From: Dictyoglomus turgidum DSM 6724
GTDB taxonomy: Bacteria > Dictyoglomota > Dictyoglomia > Dictyoglomales > Dictyoglomaceae
Assembly (NCBI RefSeq): GCF_000021645.1
Contig: NC_011661.1
Coordinates: 1,396,723-1,460,722, forward strand
Direction: 5' to 3'
Length of the DNA: 64,000 nt
A program made the translations under genes and the position numbers. Of the stretch, positions 57,191 to 64,000 are shown piece after piece. Numbering within the stretch: the stretch's first letter is position 1; every line of letters begins with the position of its first letter. A model generated the notes under the pieces. The model searched no databases. It had not been told where the DNA came from and was given only the letters and a program-made list of their open reading frames with translations.

Positions 57191-58233
57191 ATTGTTTCCC
57201 CTTTATTTTTCAAATACAAAGCTCTAAGCTGACCACACCCTGCTTTTATTTTACTACCATAGGAAATTCTTAGAGTAACATTAATACCACTATTAGCAAG
57301 AATTTCCTTAAATCTAAATATATCTTTTAGATCAGAGGTCTCCCAAGGATACTCTCTAACTTTATTCCACGGTATAAGATTTACATGAGCAGGTTTACCT
57401 TTCAAAAGCCTTACAAGTTCCTTAGCATCTTCTCTTCTATCATTAAAATTCTTTATTAAAACATATTCAAAGGTTACCCTTCTCCCAGTCTTTTCAGCAT
57501 AATAAAAGGCGCTTTCCAAGAGTTCTTCAATAGGATACTCCTTATTTATTGGTATAATTTTACTCCTTAATTCATTATTAGAAGCATGAAGAGATATAGC
57601 AAGCCTAATTTTTAGATTCTCTTCCGCTAATTGATATATCTTAGGAATTATCCCAATAGTGGATAAGGTTATATGTTTTGATCCTATATTAAAGCCCCAT
57701 TCTTCCTTTATAATTCTTATAGACTTAATCACATTATCATAATTTGCAAGAGGCTCTCCCATACCCATGTAAACCACATTAGAAATTTTTTCTTCCTTTT
57801 TCTCTAAATCTTCTTGAATTACCATTAATTGACCTATAATCTCATGAGTCTCTAAATTTCTTTTAAGCCCAATAAGCCCAGTAGCACAAAATTTACAACC
57901 TATAGGACAACCTACCTGAACTGAAACACACACTGTATTTCTATTCTTATGAGAGATAAGCACTGTCTCAATATTCTCTCCGTCCTCAAGTTCTAATAAA
58001 TATTTTTTAGTGTTTCCATCTCCAGTGATCCTAACAACTTTAGGAATTTGAAAAGAAAAATATTCTAAAAGTTTTTGTCTCAAAGTTTTAGAAAGATTAG
58101 TCATATCCAAGGGGTTTAAAACTAACTTCTTATAAATCCAATCAAAAATTTGATCAGCCCTATAAGAGGGCTCTCCCCATCCTTGCAATATATTTCTTAT
58201 TTCATTTATTTCAAAGGAAAGAATGTTATTCAT
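57187..58233 (-). CDS. rlmN: 23S rRNA A2503/tRNA A37 C2-methyltransferase
   Basis: 348 aa radical SAM enzyme. Cluster motif GCKFCATG, YMGMGEPLANYDNVIKSI, RLAISLHASNNELRSKI and GRRVTFEYVLI. The C-terminal Cys in GCGQLRAL is the second methyl-carrier cysteine. Overlaps rsmB by 8 nt and the PASTA gene by 4 nt. Confidence 0.97.
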   Translation of the reverse strand: MNNILSFEINEIRNILQGWGEPSYRADQIFDWIYKKLVLNPLDMTNLSKTLRQKLLEYFSFQIPKVVRITGDGNTKKYLLELEDGENIETVLISHKNRNTVCVSVQVGCPIGCKFCATGLIGLKRNLETHEIIGQLMVIQEDLEKKEEKISNVVYMGMGEPLANYDNVIKSIRIIKEEWGFNIGSKHITLSTIGIIPKIYQLAEENLKIRLAISLHASNNELRSKIIPINKEYPIEELLESAFYYAEKTGRRVTFEYVLIKNFNDRREDAKELVRLLKGKPAHVNLIPWNKVREYPWETSDLKDIFRFKEILANSGINVTLRISYGSKIKAGCGQLRALYLKNKGETI

Positions 58234-59518
58234 AACCTATTAACGCAATAAAAAATCCGTCAGTATTATACTTATGAGGAAGTACCTTCATTATTCCTGG
58301 AAAAAGTTCTCCTTTATACTTAAAGTTAACTAACTTAAATTCAGGATTTCTCTGTAAAAATTGTAGCAATACACTTTCATTCTCATGCCAGGTAATAGTA
58401 CAGGTGCTATACACCATCCTTCCTTCTCTCTTAAGCAGTTTTCCTGCCCTTTCAAGCATCTTCACCTGCATCTCAGAAAGATTATAAATATCATCTCTTT
58501 TCAATCTCCATTTTATTTCAGGTTTATGACTTATCACCCCTAAACCAGAGCATGGAGCATCTAAAAGTACTCTATCAAAAGATCTATCCAAGGAGGAGGG
58601 CAAGTTTAAGACATCTTGAGAGAAAGTCTCAATTATTGAAATTCCAAGTCTTTTAGCATTTTCTTCTACCAACCTCAATCTGTTCTTGTTAATATCTACT
58701 GAGATAATTTTACCCTGATTCTTCATCAATTCTGCTAAATGGGTACTTTTTAATCCTGGAGCAGAACAAAGATCAATCACTCTATTTCCTGGTTTAGGAT
58801 TTAAAATTAATGCAGGCAACATAGATGCCTCACTTTGAATCACAAAATAACCTTCATTAAATAGATCAGATCTCTCAAAATCAAAGCCATCCTCAATTAT
58901 GAGGGCCTGATCTACAAGATTACCATCTTTGAACTTAATCCTTCTTTCCAACAGTTTTTCCTTTAAATCTTTTTTAGAAATTTTTAAAGTATTAACTCTT
59001 ATAGAAACGTTATGACTTCTATTTAACCAACTTAAAGCCTTTACAGCCTCCCCTCTACCTATATAATCAAACCATTCCTCCAAAATAAAATCTGGAACCC
59101 CATAACGGATATGGAGAGGGATAGAATTTAAATTCAAATTATTTTTCTCTCTTATTATATTTCTTGAAACCGCATTTATTAATTTTGCTTCCTTAGGAAC
59201 CTTTTTTTTAGCTATTTCTACAATCTCATTAACAGCAACAGGCAAAATAGTATCTTTTAAAAAGTAAACATGATATACCACTAATCTCAAAAGGACTTTA
59301 CTAAAAAGGCTAAGGTTATCTCTTCTTACAAATCTTGACCATATATAATCAAGAGTTATTTTCCATCGAGTTACCCCATAAACAAGTTCAGTAATGAAAT
59401 GCTTCTCTTTTAAAGATAAGTCATAAAAGGGAAGCCTATTCCTTAAAAGAATATTTAAATAAGCTTCCCTCCTCTCCAAGTCATACAGAATTTCTGCAGC
59501 TCTTAATCTTACTTCCAT
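58226..59518 (-). CDS. rsmB: 16S rRNA m5C967 methyltransferase
   Basis: 430 aa. N-terminal NusB-like domain (LKEKHFITELVYGVTRWK), then the Rossmann methyltransferase with VIDLCSAPGLKSTHLAEL, RVLLDAPCSGLGVI (first catalytic Cys) and MVYSTCTIT (second Cys). One base overlap with the peptidase gene. Confidence 0.96.
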   Translation of the reverse strand: MEVRLRAAEILYDLERREAYLNILLRNRLPFYDLSLKEKHFITELVYGVTRWKITLDYIWSRFVRRDNLSLFSKVLLRLVVYHVYFLKDTILPVAVNEIVEIAKKKVPKEAKLINAVSRNIIREKNNLNLNSIPLHIRYGVPDFILEEWFDYIGRGEAVKALSWLNRSHNVSIRVNTLKISKKDLKEKLLERRIKFKDGNLVDQALIIEDGFDFERSDLFNEGYFVIQSEASMLPALILNPKPGNRVIDLCSAPGLKSTHLAELMKNQGKIISVDINKNRLRLVEENAKRLGISIIETFSQDVLNLPSSLDRSFDRVLLDAPCSGLGVISHKPEIKWRLKRDDIYNLSEMQVKMLERAGKLLKREGRMVYSTCTITWHENESVLLQFLQRNPEFKLVNFKYKGELFPGIMKVLPHKYNTDGFFIALIGYE

Positions 59519-60207
59519 TAGTCTCTTCTTCTCATATTTGCAAGAAGTATCAAACGAAGTAGATTTAATAATGCTGTCAAAGCAGCAGCAAGATACGTAA
59601 GAGCAGCTGCATTTAATACCTTTTTTACCCCTTCAGCCTCTCTTTGAGTAACAAGACCAAGAGATAGTAAAACTTCTTGAGCTCTCTTACTAGCATTAAT
59701 TTCTACAGGAAGAGTTATTAAATAAAACAAAACAGCCAATGAAAAAGCTAAAATACCTATATTCATTAAGCTTGAACTTCCAAATATAAATCCTAAAAAG
59801 AACAATGGAAAAGCAAGATTAGTACCAATATTAGCCACAGGTACGAGAGAGGATCTTAAAGCCAAAGCGTAATAACCTGTAGCATGTTGTATTGCATGTC
59901 CAATCTCGTGAGCCGCAACTCCAAGAGCTGCAACTGACGGCTCTGAATACACAGGTTCAGAAAGTCTCAAAACCTTTGTGGTAGGGTCATAATGATCAGT
60001 TAAAGTCCCTGGAATAGGTTCTATTCTAACATTATCTAATCCTATACTTCTTAAGATTATTTCTGCAGCTTCCCTTCCTGTAAGCCTACGAGAATTAGGT
60101 ATCTCAGAGTAGTATGCAAAGGTGGACCTCACTTTCATACTTGCATATATGGAGAGAATTAAAGCAGGCAAAAGTAAAATATAGGTAGGATCCCACCAAA
60201 ATAACAT
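59518..60207 (-). CDS. YugP-type membrane zinc metallopeptidase
   Basis: 229 aa. N-terminal membrane segment, zinc motif AAHEIGHAIQHATGYYAL, and two C-terminal hydrophobic stretches separated by LPVEINASKRA. The family is placed by Rsm/Def context in many genomes but has no defined substrate. Membrane quality control is possible (inference). Confidence 0.9.
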   Translation of the reverse strand: MLFWWDPTYILLLPALILSIYASMKVRSTFAYYSEIPNSRRLTGREAAEIILRSIGLDNVRIEPIPGTLTDHYDPTTKVLRLSEPVYSEPSVAALGVAAHEIGHAIQHATGYYALALRSSLVPVANIGTNLAFPLFFLGFIFGSSSLMNIGILAFSLAVLFYLITLPVEINASKRAQEVLLSLGLVTQREAEGVKKVLNAAALTYLAAALTALLNLLRLILLANMRRRD

Positions 60208-60222
60208 AGTATATTCACCTCC

Positions 60223-61167
60223 CTAACTATTTTCAAATCTTTCACCAATATTTAAACGGTATCCGTTCATAAATTCCAAGAAGCTCATTCTCTTCTTACC
60301 CTCTGGCTGAAGTTCCAGAAGCCATAATATTCCATTATTTACTTTGACTCCTATACCTCTTTTTTTATTCTGCTCAATTATTGTACCATTTATTATCTCC
60401 TCATTAAAAATTTTTTCTTCGAAATCTGCCTTAAATATCTTTAAAATCTTACCCCTAAAAAAAGTCATAGCTCCAGGTTCAGGAGAAAGAGCTCTTATTT
60501 GACACCATATCTTCTCGCCCCTCATATTCCAATCTATTATCTCCTCTTCTTTACTTAATTTAGGTGCGTAAGTTGCTAAGGATTCTTCTTGAGGTACTGG
60601 ACTAAGTTTTCCGTCTTTTATAAGAGGCAAAACCTCAAGCAAAAGTTCTGCACCTAAATGGGCAAGTTTTATTGAAAGAGTACCTCTGTTATCATCAGGA
60701 AGTATCGGAATTTTTCTTATAGCGTAAACAGGACCAGTATCAAGACCTCTTTCCATCTTCATTATAGATACCCCTGTTTCCTTTTCACAATTCATTATTG
60801 CTCTTTCTATAGGAGCAGCACCACGATACTTAGGAAGAACAGAAGCATGTACGTTTATTCCGCCATATGGAGGAATATTCAGAATATCTTCAGGAATGAT
60901 CTTGCCATAAGAAGCTACAACTAAAGCTTCAGGATTTAAGCTTCTAATAATTTCAAAAAATTCCTTGTTTCCTTTAAGCTTTTCTGGCTGATATACAGGA
61001 ATACCCTTAGAAATAGCAAAATCCTTTACAGGAGAACACATTATTCTTTTGCCTCTTCCTTTTGGCTTATCAGGTTGAGTTACCACAGCAATTATATTAA
61101 GATAGGGAGATATCCTTTCCAGAATTATTCTTGAAAATTCGGGAGTCCCAAAATATATAATTCTCAT
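60223..61167 (-). CDS. fmt: Methionyl-tRNA formyltransferase
   Basis: 314 aa. IIYFGTPEFSRIILERI, VVTQPDKPKGRGKRI, NVHASVLPKYRGAAPIERAI, GVSIMKMERGLDTGPVYA. Formylates initiator Met-tRNA. ATG overlaps the def stop (ATGA). Confidence 0.97.
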   Translation of the reverse strand: MRIIYFGTPEFSRIILERISPYLNIIAVVTQPDKPKGRGKRIMCSPVKDFAISKGIPVYQPEKLKGNKEFFEIIRSLNPEALVVASYGKIIPEDILNIPPYGGINVHASVLPKYRGAAPIERAIMNCEKETGVSIMKMERGLDTGPVYAIRKIPILPDDNRGTLSIKLAHLGAELLLEVLPLIKDGKLSPVPQEESLATYAPKLSKEEEIIDWNMRGEKIWCQIRALSPEPGAMTFFRGKILKIFKADFEEKIFNEEIINGTIIEQNKKRGIGVKVNNGILWLLELQPEGKKRMSFLEFMNGYRLNIGERFENS

Positions 61168-61625
61168 TTCTCCTCCGCTAAAGTAGATTCTTCCACAGCT
61201 CTATCTAAAATTAATATTCCTTCAAGATGATCAACTTCATGCTGAATCACTCTTGCAAGAAGACCTTTTGCTTTATATCTTTTTGTCCTTCCCTGTAGAT
61301 CCTGTGCTTTAAAAATTATTCTTTCAGCCCTTTTTATAGGTACCTCAACTCCAGGAACACTTAAGCATCCCTCATAATCCAGAACTTCACCATCCATTTC
61401 TAAAATCTCTGGATTAATAAAAGCTATAGGATTTTCTTCGTAATCCACCACAATAATTCTTAGACTTTCTCCCACCTGAGGGGCTGCCAACCCAACCCCA
61501 TTAGAAAATTTCATTGTTTCTATCATGTCTCTAACTAAATTTTTGACTTTTTCATCAATTTTTTCTACCTTTTTTGCCTTAATTTTTAAAATTGGATCAC
61601 CTATTTTTCTTATCTCCATAATCAT
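61164..61625 (-). CDS. def: Peptide deformylase
   Basis: About 153 aa. GVGLAAPQVGESLRIIVVDY, YEGCLSVPGVEVPI and VIQHEVDHLEGILI are the three metal/catalytic motifs. Start uncertain: ATG 61625 follows GAGGTGA at 5 nt; ATG 61619 and GTG 61634 are alternatives. Works with Fmt on nascent proteins. Confidence 0.96.
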   Translation of the reverse strand: MIMEIRKIGDPILKIKAKKVEKIDEKVKNLVRDMIETMKFSNGVGLAAPQVGESLRIIVVDYEENPIAFINPEILEMDGEVLDYEGCLSVPGVEVPIKRAERIIFKAQDLQGRTKRYKAKGLLARVIQHEVDHLEGILILDRAVEESTLAEEK

Positions 61626-61635
61626 ATCCTTCACC

Positions 61636-63747
61636 TCATGTTAGAATTTCTTCCATATCTATATTAATTATAAATCTCAAGTTTGAAAATGGAGCTTTAC
61701 TTTTTTCACATATCCCTCGCAAAAAAGCACCATCTATTAAACCTTCCTTATCTTTTATTATAATCTGATATCTGTATTTATCCCTAATAAAATAAGGAAA
61801 ATATGGTGCAGGTCCAAGAACATCCAAAGTAACAAAATTACTCCTTATCTCCTCAACAATCCTACCTCCTTCTTCTAATATCTCCCTCTCATCTATATCC
61901 TCCAGAAGTATTTGATGAATCTTAGAAAAAGGAGGATAATTCAAAGACTTCCTATTAGAAAGTTCTCTATTCAGAAAATCCCCAAAGGAATTGATTTTTA
62001 AAGCTTTCACTACATAATGAGAAGGATTATAAGTTCTAATTATTATCTCTTTTCCTTTATACATACCAACTATTCTCTTCATCATATTGAAAGTCTTTTC
62101 AGGACTTGCAAAATCAGGAATATGCAAGAAATTATCTAAATTATATATAATCAAAAGCCCAATTCCATTATCGTCAAGCCAAGGTTCTATCAACCTTGTA
62201 CCTACTATTATATCCGCTTCATGAATCAAAGTCTCATCTTGTAATTCTATCTCACTGTCAACCCTTAAGACTTTTGCCCATCTATACGTATTGACAATAT
62301 AGCGATACAATTTTTCCGTCCCGATTCCGCTTTGTATAAAACTGTATCCTTCACAAACTGGACATCTTTCAGGAGGCAACATCTCAAACCCACAATAGTG
62401 ACACTTCATAATTCTTTCCTCTAAGTGATAAACAAGTGAAGATTTACAATGAGGACACATAAATATGTAACCACAATCCTGACATTGAACATAGGGAGAA
62501 TATCCAAGCCTATTCAATAAGATAAAAACCTTTTTTTTATTCTTGAGGTTTTCCTCGGTCTTTCTTAAAGAATAAAAATCAAGGATATCATGGGTTTTTT
62601 CTCTTCTCAAATCAACTACTGTAATCTGAGGTCTATTTAAGAGAGGTTTTCTGTAAAGCTCCAAATCCTTATAATTTATAGCTCTATAAAAGGATGCTAT
62701 TGAAGGAGAACTACTACCTAAGACTATAGGTATTCCCTCTAACTGAGCCCTTTTTAAGGCCACAACTACTGTATCATATCTTGGTTCCTTCTCACGCATA
62801 TTGTAAAATTCATTTTCTTCCTGATCTACTATTATCAATCCAAGGTCTTTAAAGGGCAAAAATAGACCTTTACTTGTACTTAAAACCACAGATTGCTCCG
62901 TATTAGTGGTCTTAAAAACAGAATAAGCCTGAGCCTCAGTAAGAAAACTGTGATAAAAATATATAGAAAAAGGTACATATTGAGAGAGAAAATCTCCAAA
63001 TTGAATCAAACTTTTGATAGTAGGAAAAACAAAAAGCACACTTTTCCCTTTTTGATAAATATGTTTCATTATCTCATGATAAATCTTCCACCTTTCCTCT
63101 CTTGCTTCAACAAATAAAAGAAGAGGTTTTTGCATTAAATCCAGAATTTTCCTCTCTATAAGAAAACTTCCCCACGAATCCCCCTTCTTTTCACTCAAAT
63201 ACACATGTTTTCTTGGCTTTTTCTCCTTCAGTTTTATTTCAAATCTTTCCTCAATAGCTCCTTTCTTAAGTAGACTTTTTATAATATTTTCAGAAATTTT
63301 TAACTCTTTCTTTAATTTTTTTTCCTCTATCTCACTTTCAACTAAAGCCAAAAATACTTTTTCCTGTTTCTTAGACATATCTACCGCCACATCTTTTGCT
63401 TTTAAATAACGATCAATTTCTAATTCAACACCTGATGGAAATATATAATTTGCAGTTTTATATAGGGAGTTAGAATAATAATTGCTTATCCAATTCACAA
63501 GAGTTATAAGAGATTTAGAAATAGGCGGTATATTTTCTAATACGCTAAGAATTGGATACACCTCAAATTTAGGATCTTCAATTTCTACAATATCCCAAAT
63601 ATACCCTAATTTCTTGGATTTTTTAAGAGGTACAATAACCGCCTTTCCAATATCAACTAATGAAATAAATTCATCAGGAATAGAGTAATACAAAAAATCC
63701 TTTTCTGGAATATATGTGTCAAAAAGTACTACTTTACTCGCTTTCAC
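61636..63747 (-). CDS. priA: Primosomal protein N' (PriA), ATPase motifs degenerate
   Basis: 703 aa. The N-terminal DNA-binding region and the helicase fold are both present. The eight zinc cysteines are complete (CQDC, CPHC, CHYC, CPVC at 422-465), followed by GIGTEKL. But Walker A (GxTGSGKT) is replaced by VEAREERWK (213-221), DEEH by DQEE (308-311), and the motif VI QVAGRAGR by KRIVGMYKG (557-564). It should bind forks and help load DnaB but not unwind by ATP. Helicase-dead PriA is known in some other phyla (for example Deinococcus, actinobacteria). Confidence 0.92.
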   Translation of the reverse strand: MKASKVVLFDTYIPEKDFLYYSIPDEFISLVDIGKAVIVPLKKSKKLGYIWDIVEIEDPKFEVYPILSVLENIPPISKSLITLVNWISNYYSNSLYKTANYIFPSGVELEIDRYLKAKDVAVDMSKKQEKVFLALVESEIEEKKLKKELKISENIIKSLLKKGAIEERFEIKLKEKKPRKHVYLSEKKGDSWGSFLIERKILDLMQKPLLLFVEAREERWKIYHEIMKHIYQKGKSVLFVFPTIKSLIQFGDFLSQYVPFSIYFYHSFLTEAQAYSVFKTTNTEQSVVLSTSKGLFLPFKDLGLIIVDQEENEFYNMREKEPRYDTVVVALKRAQLEGIPIVLGSSSPSIASFYRAINYKDLELYRKPLLNRPQITVVDLRREKTHDILDFYSLRKTEENLKNKKKVFILLNRLGYSPYVQCQDCGYIFMCPHCKSSLVYHLEERIMKCHYCGFEMLPPERCPVCEGYSFIQSGIGTEKLYRYIVNTYRWAKVLRVDSEIELQDETLIHEADIIVGTRLIEPWLDDNGIGLLIIYNLDNFLHIPDFASPEKTFNMMKRIVGMYKGKEIIIRTYNPSHYVVKALKINSFGDFLNRELSNRKSLNYPPFSKIHQILLEDIDEREILEEGGRIVEEIRSNFVTLDVLGPAPYFPYFIRDKYRYQIIIKDKEGLIDGAFLRGICEKSKAPFSNLRFIINIDMEEILT

Positions 63748-63755
63748 TAAACTTT

Positions 63756-63959
63756 CTAATCTTCTAAATCATCTCCTTCTCCATAAGCAATTTTCTCCTG
63801 AGCAATCTCTTCCATAGCAAGGATTAGAGGATCCCTCGCGATAGTTTTCAAAAACTTTAACTCCTCAAAAAGTTGCCTTGCTCTTTTTGATATTACAACA
63901 GTCAAAACATATTTGTTAGGTATTTTAGAAATAAGTGTATCAATATTTACTTCCTTCAT
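63756..63959 (-). CDS. rpoZ: RNA polymerase omega subunit
   Basis: 67 aa. [20 protein letters not shown] and [20 protein letters not shown] are omega motifs. GGAGGTGTAAAAG precedes the ATG. In the typical order it follows gmk, which would lie just beyond the right edge. Confidence 0.92.
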   Translation of the reverse strand: MKEVNIDTLISKIPNKYVLTVVISKRARQLFEELKFLKTIARDPLILAMEEIAQEKIAYGEGDDLED

Positions 63960-64000
63960 CTTTTACACCTCCAAAGATTCTTAAAAAATGTTCTACTTTT
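63940..64000 (-). CDS. Possible C-terminal end of the gene upstream of rpoZ
   Basis: A frame open from the right edge reads [19 protein letters not shown] and stops at 63940-63942, overlapping rpoZ by 20 nt in another frame. Gene order would suggest gmk, but 19 residues are too few to identify; a second frame also reaches a TGA overlapping the rpoZ ATG. Confidence 0.3.
   Translation of the reverse strand, partial: KVEHFLRIFGGVKDEGSKY

Overview
The window is a compact, AT-rich bacterial chromosome segment. It has no insertion sequences, phage genes or CRISPR array. Gene content points to a thermophilic, rod-shaped, diderm anaerobe. The combination of a PPi-type phosphofructokinase, B12-dependent ribonucleotide reductase, membrane pyrophosphatase, type-2 IleRS and the overall protein character best fits Dictyoglomus (D. 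thermophilum or D. turgidum). That assignment is from memory of family relationships, not from a search.

Layout. 1-3347 (-): an O-antigen-ligase/TPR membrane protein followed by the start of adenosylcobalamin-dependent ribonucleotide reductase. 3483-4523 (+): PPi-type phosphofructokinase. 4529-5468 (-): DUF2062 and HIT proteins. 5542-5631 (+): tRNA-Leu. 5637-14456 (-): one tight run of ATP-type phosphofructokinase, accA/accD, dnaE, a small unknown, family-4 UDG, pcm, speE and acylphosphatase, led by two tRNA-Pro genes. 14661-22179 (-): pcrA-like helicase and the merged minE-minD-minC-mrdA-mreD-mreC-mreB shape/division cluster. 22219-32521 (-): maf, yitT, tagA/wecG, csaB, prfB (programmed frameshift), secA, hpf, comFC, wecB, speB and speD, read from a strong promoter at 32567-32595. 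32614-41263 (-): purine operon purB-S-Q-L-F-M-N-D, headed by a guanine aptamer, a PRPP-like aptamer and a terminator (41279-41479). 41501-42775 (-): enolase. 42924-55398 (+): phosphoribosyltransferase, a Nudix-glycosyltransferase fusion, a nucleotidyltransferase/phosphomutase-like protein, hppA, ileS and a BtuFCD-type importer. 55372-63959 (-): a membrane protein of unknown function, rpe, a PASTA protein, rlmN, rsmB, a YugP-type peptidase, fmt, def, priA and rpoZ.

How it works together. Glycolysis is represented by one PPi-type and one ATP-type PFK plus enolase, next to a PPi-energised ion pump; together they suggest an energy economy built around pyrophosphate. The purine operon is apparently gated by both end product (guanine) and precursor (PRPP). 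WecB, TagA and CsaB form a plausible pathway to a pyruvylated ManNAc-containing wall polymer. BtuFCD could supply the cobalamin used by the reductase.

Most notable for follow-up: the tandem guanine/PRPP-type riboswitch, a PriA that has lost its ATPase motifs but kept its zinc cysteines, the Nudix-glycosyltransferase fusion, the paired PFKs, divergent promoters that share -35 bases, and acyP starting 10 nt after a tRNA. Nearly every gene is a recognisable family; I found no wholly novel multi-gene system.
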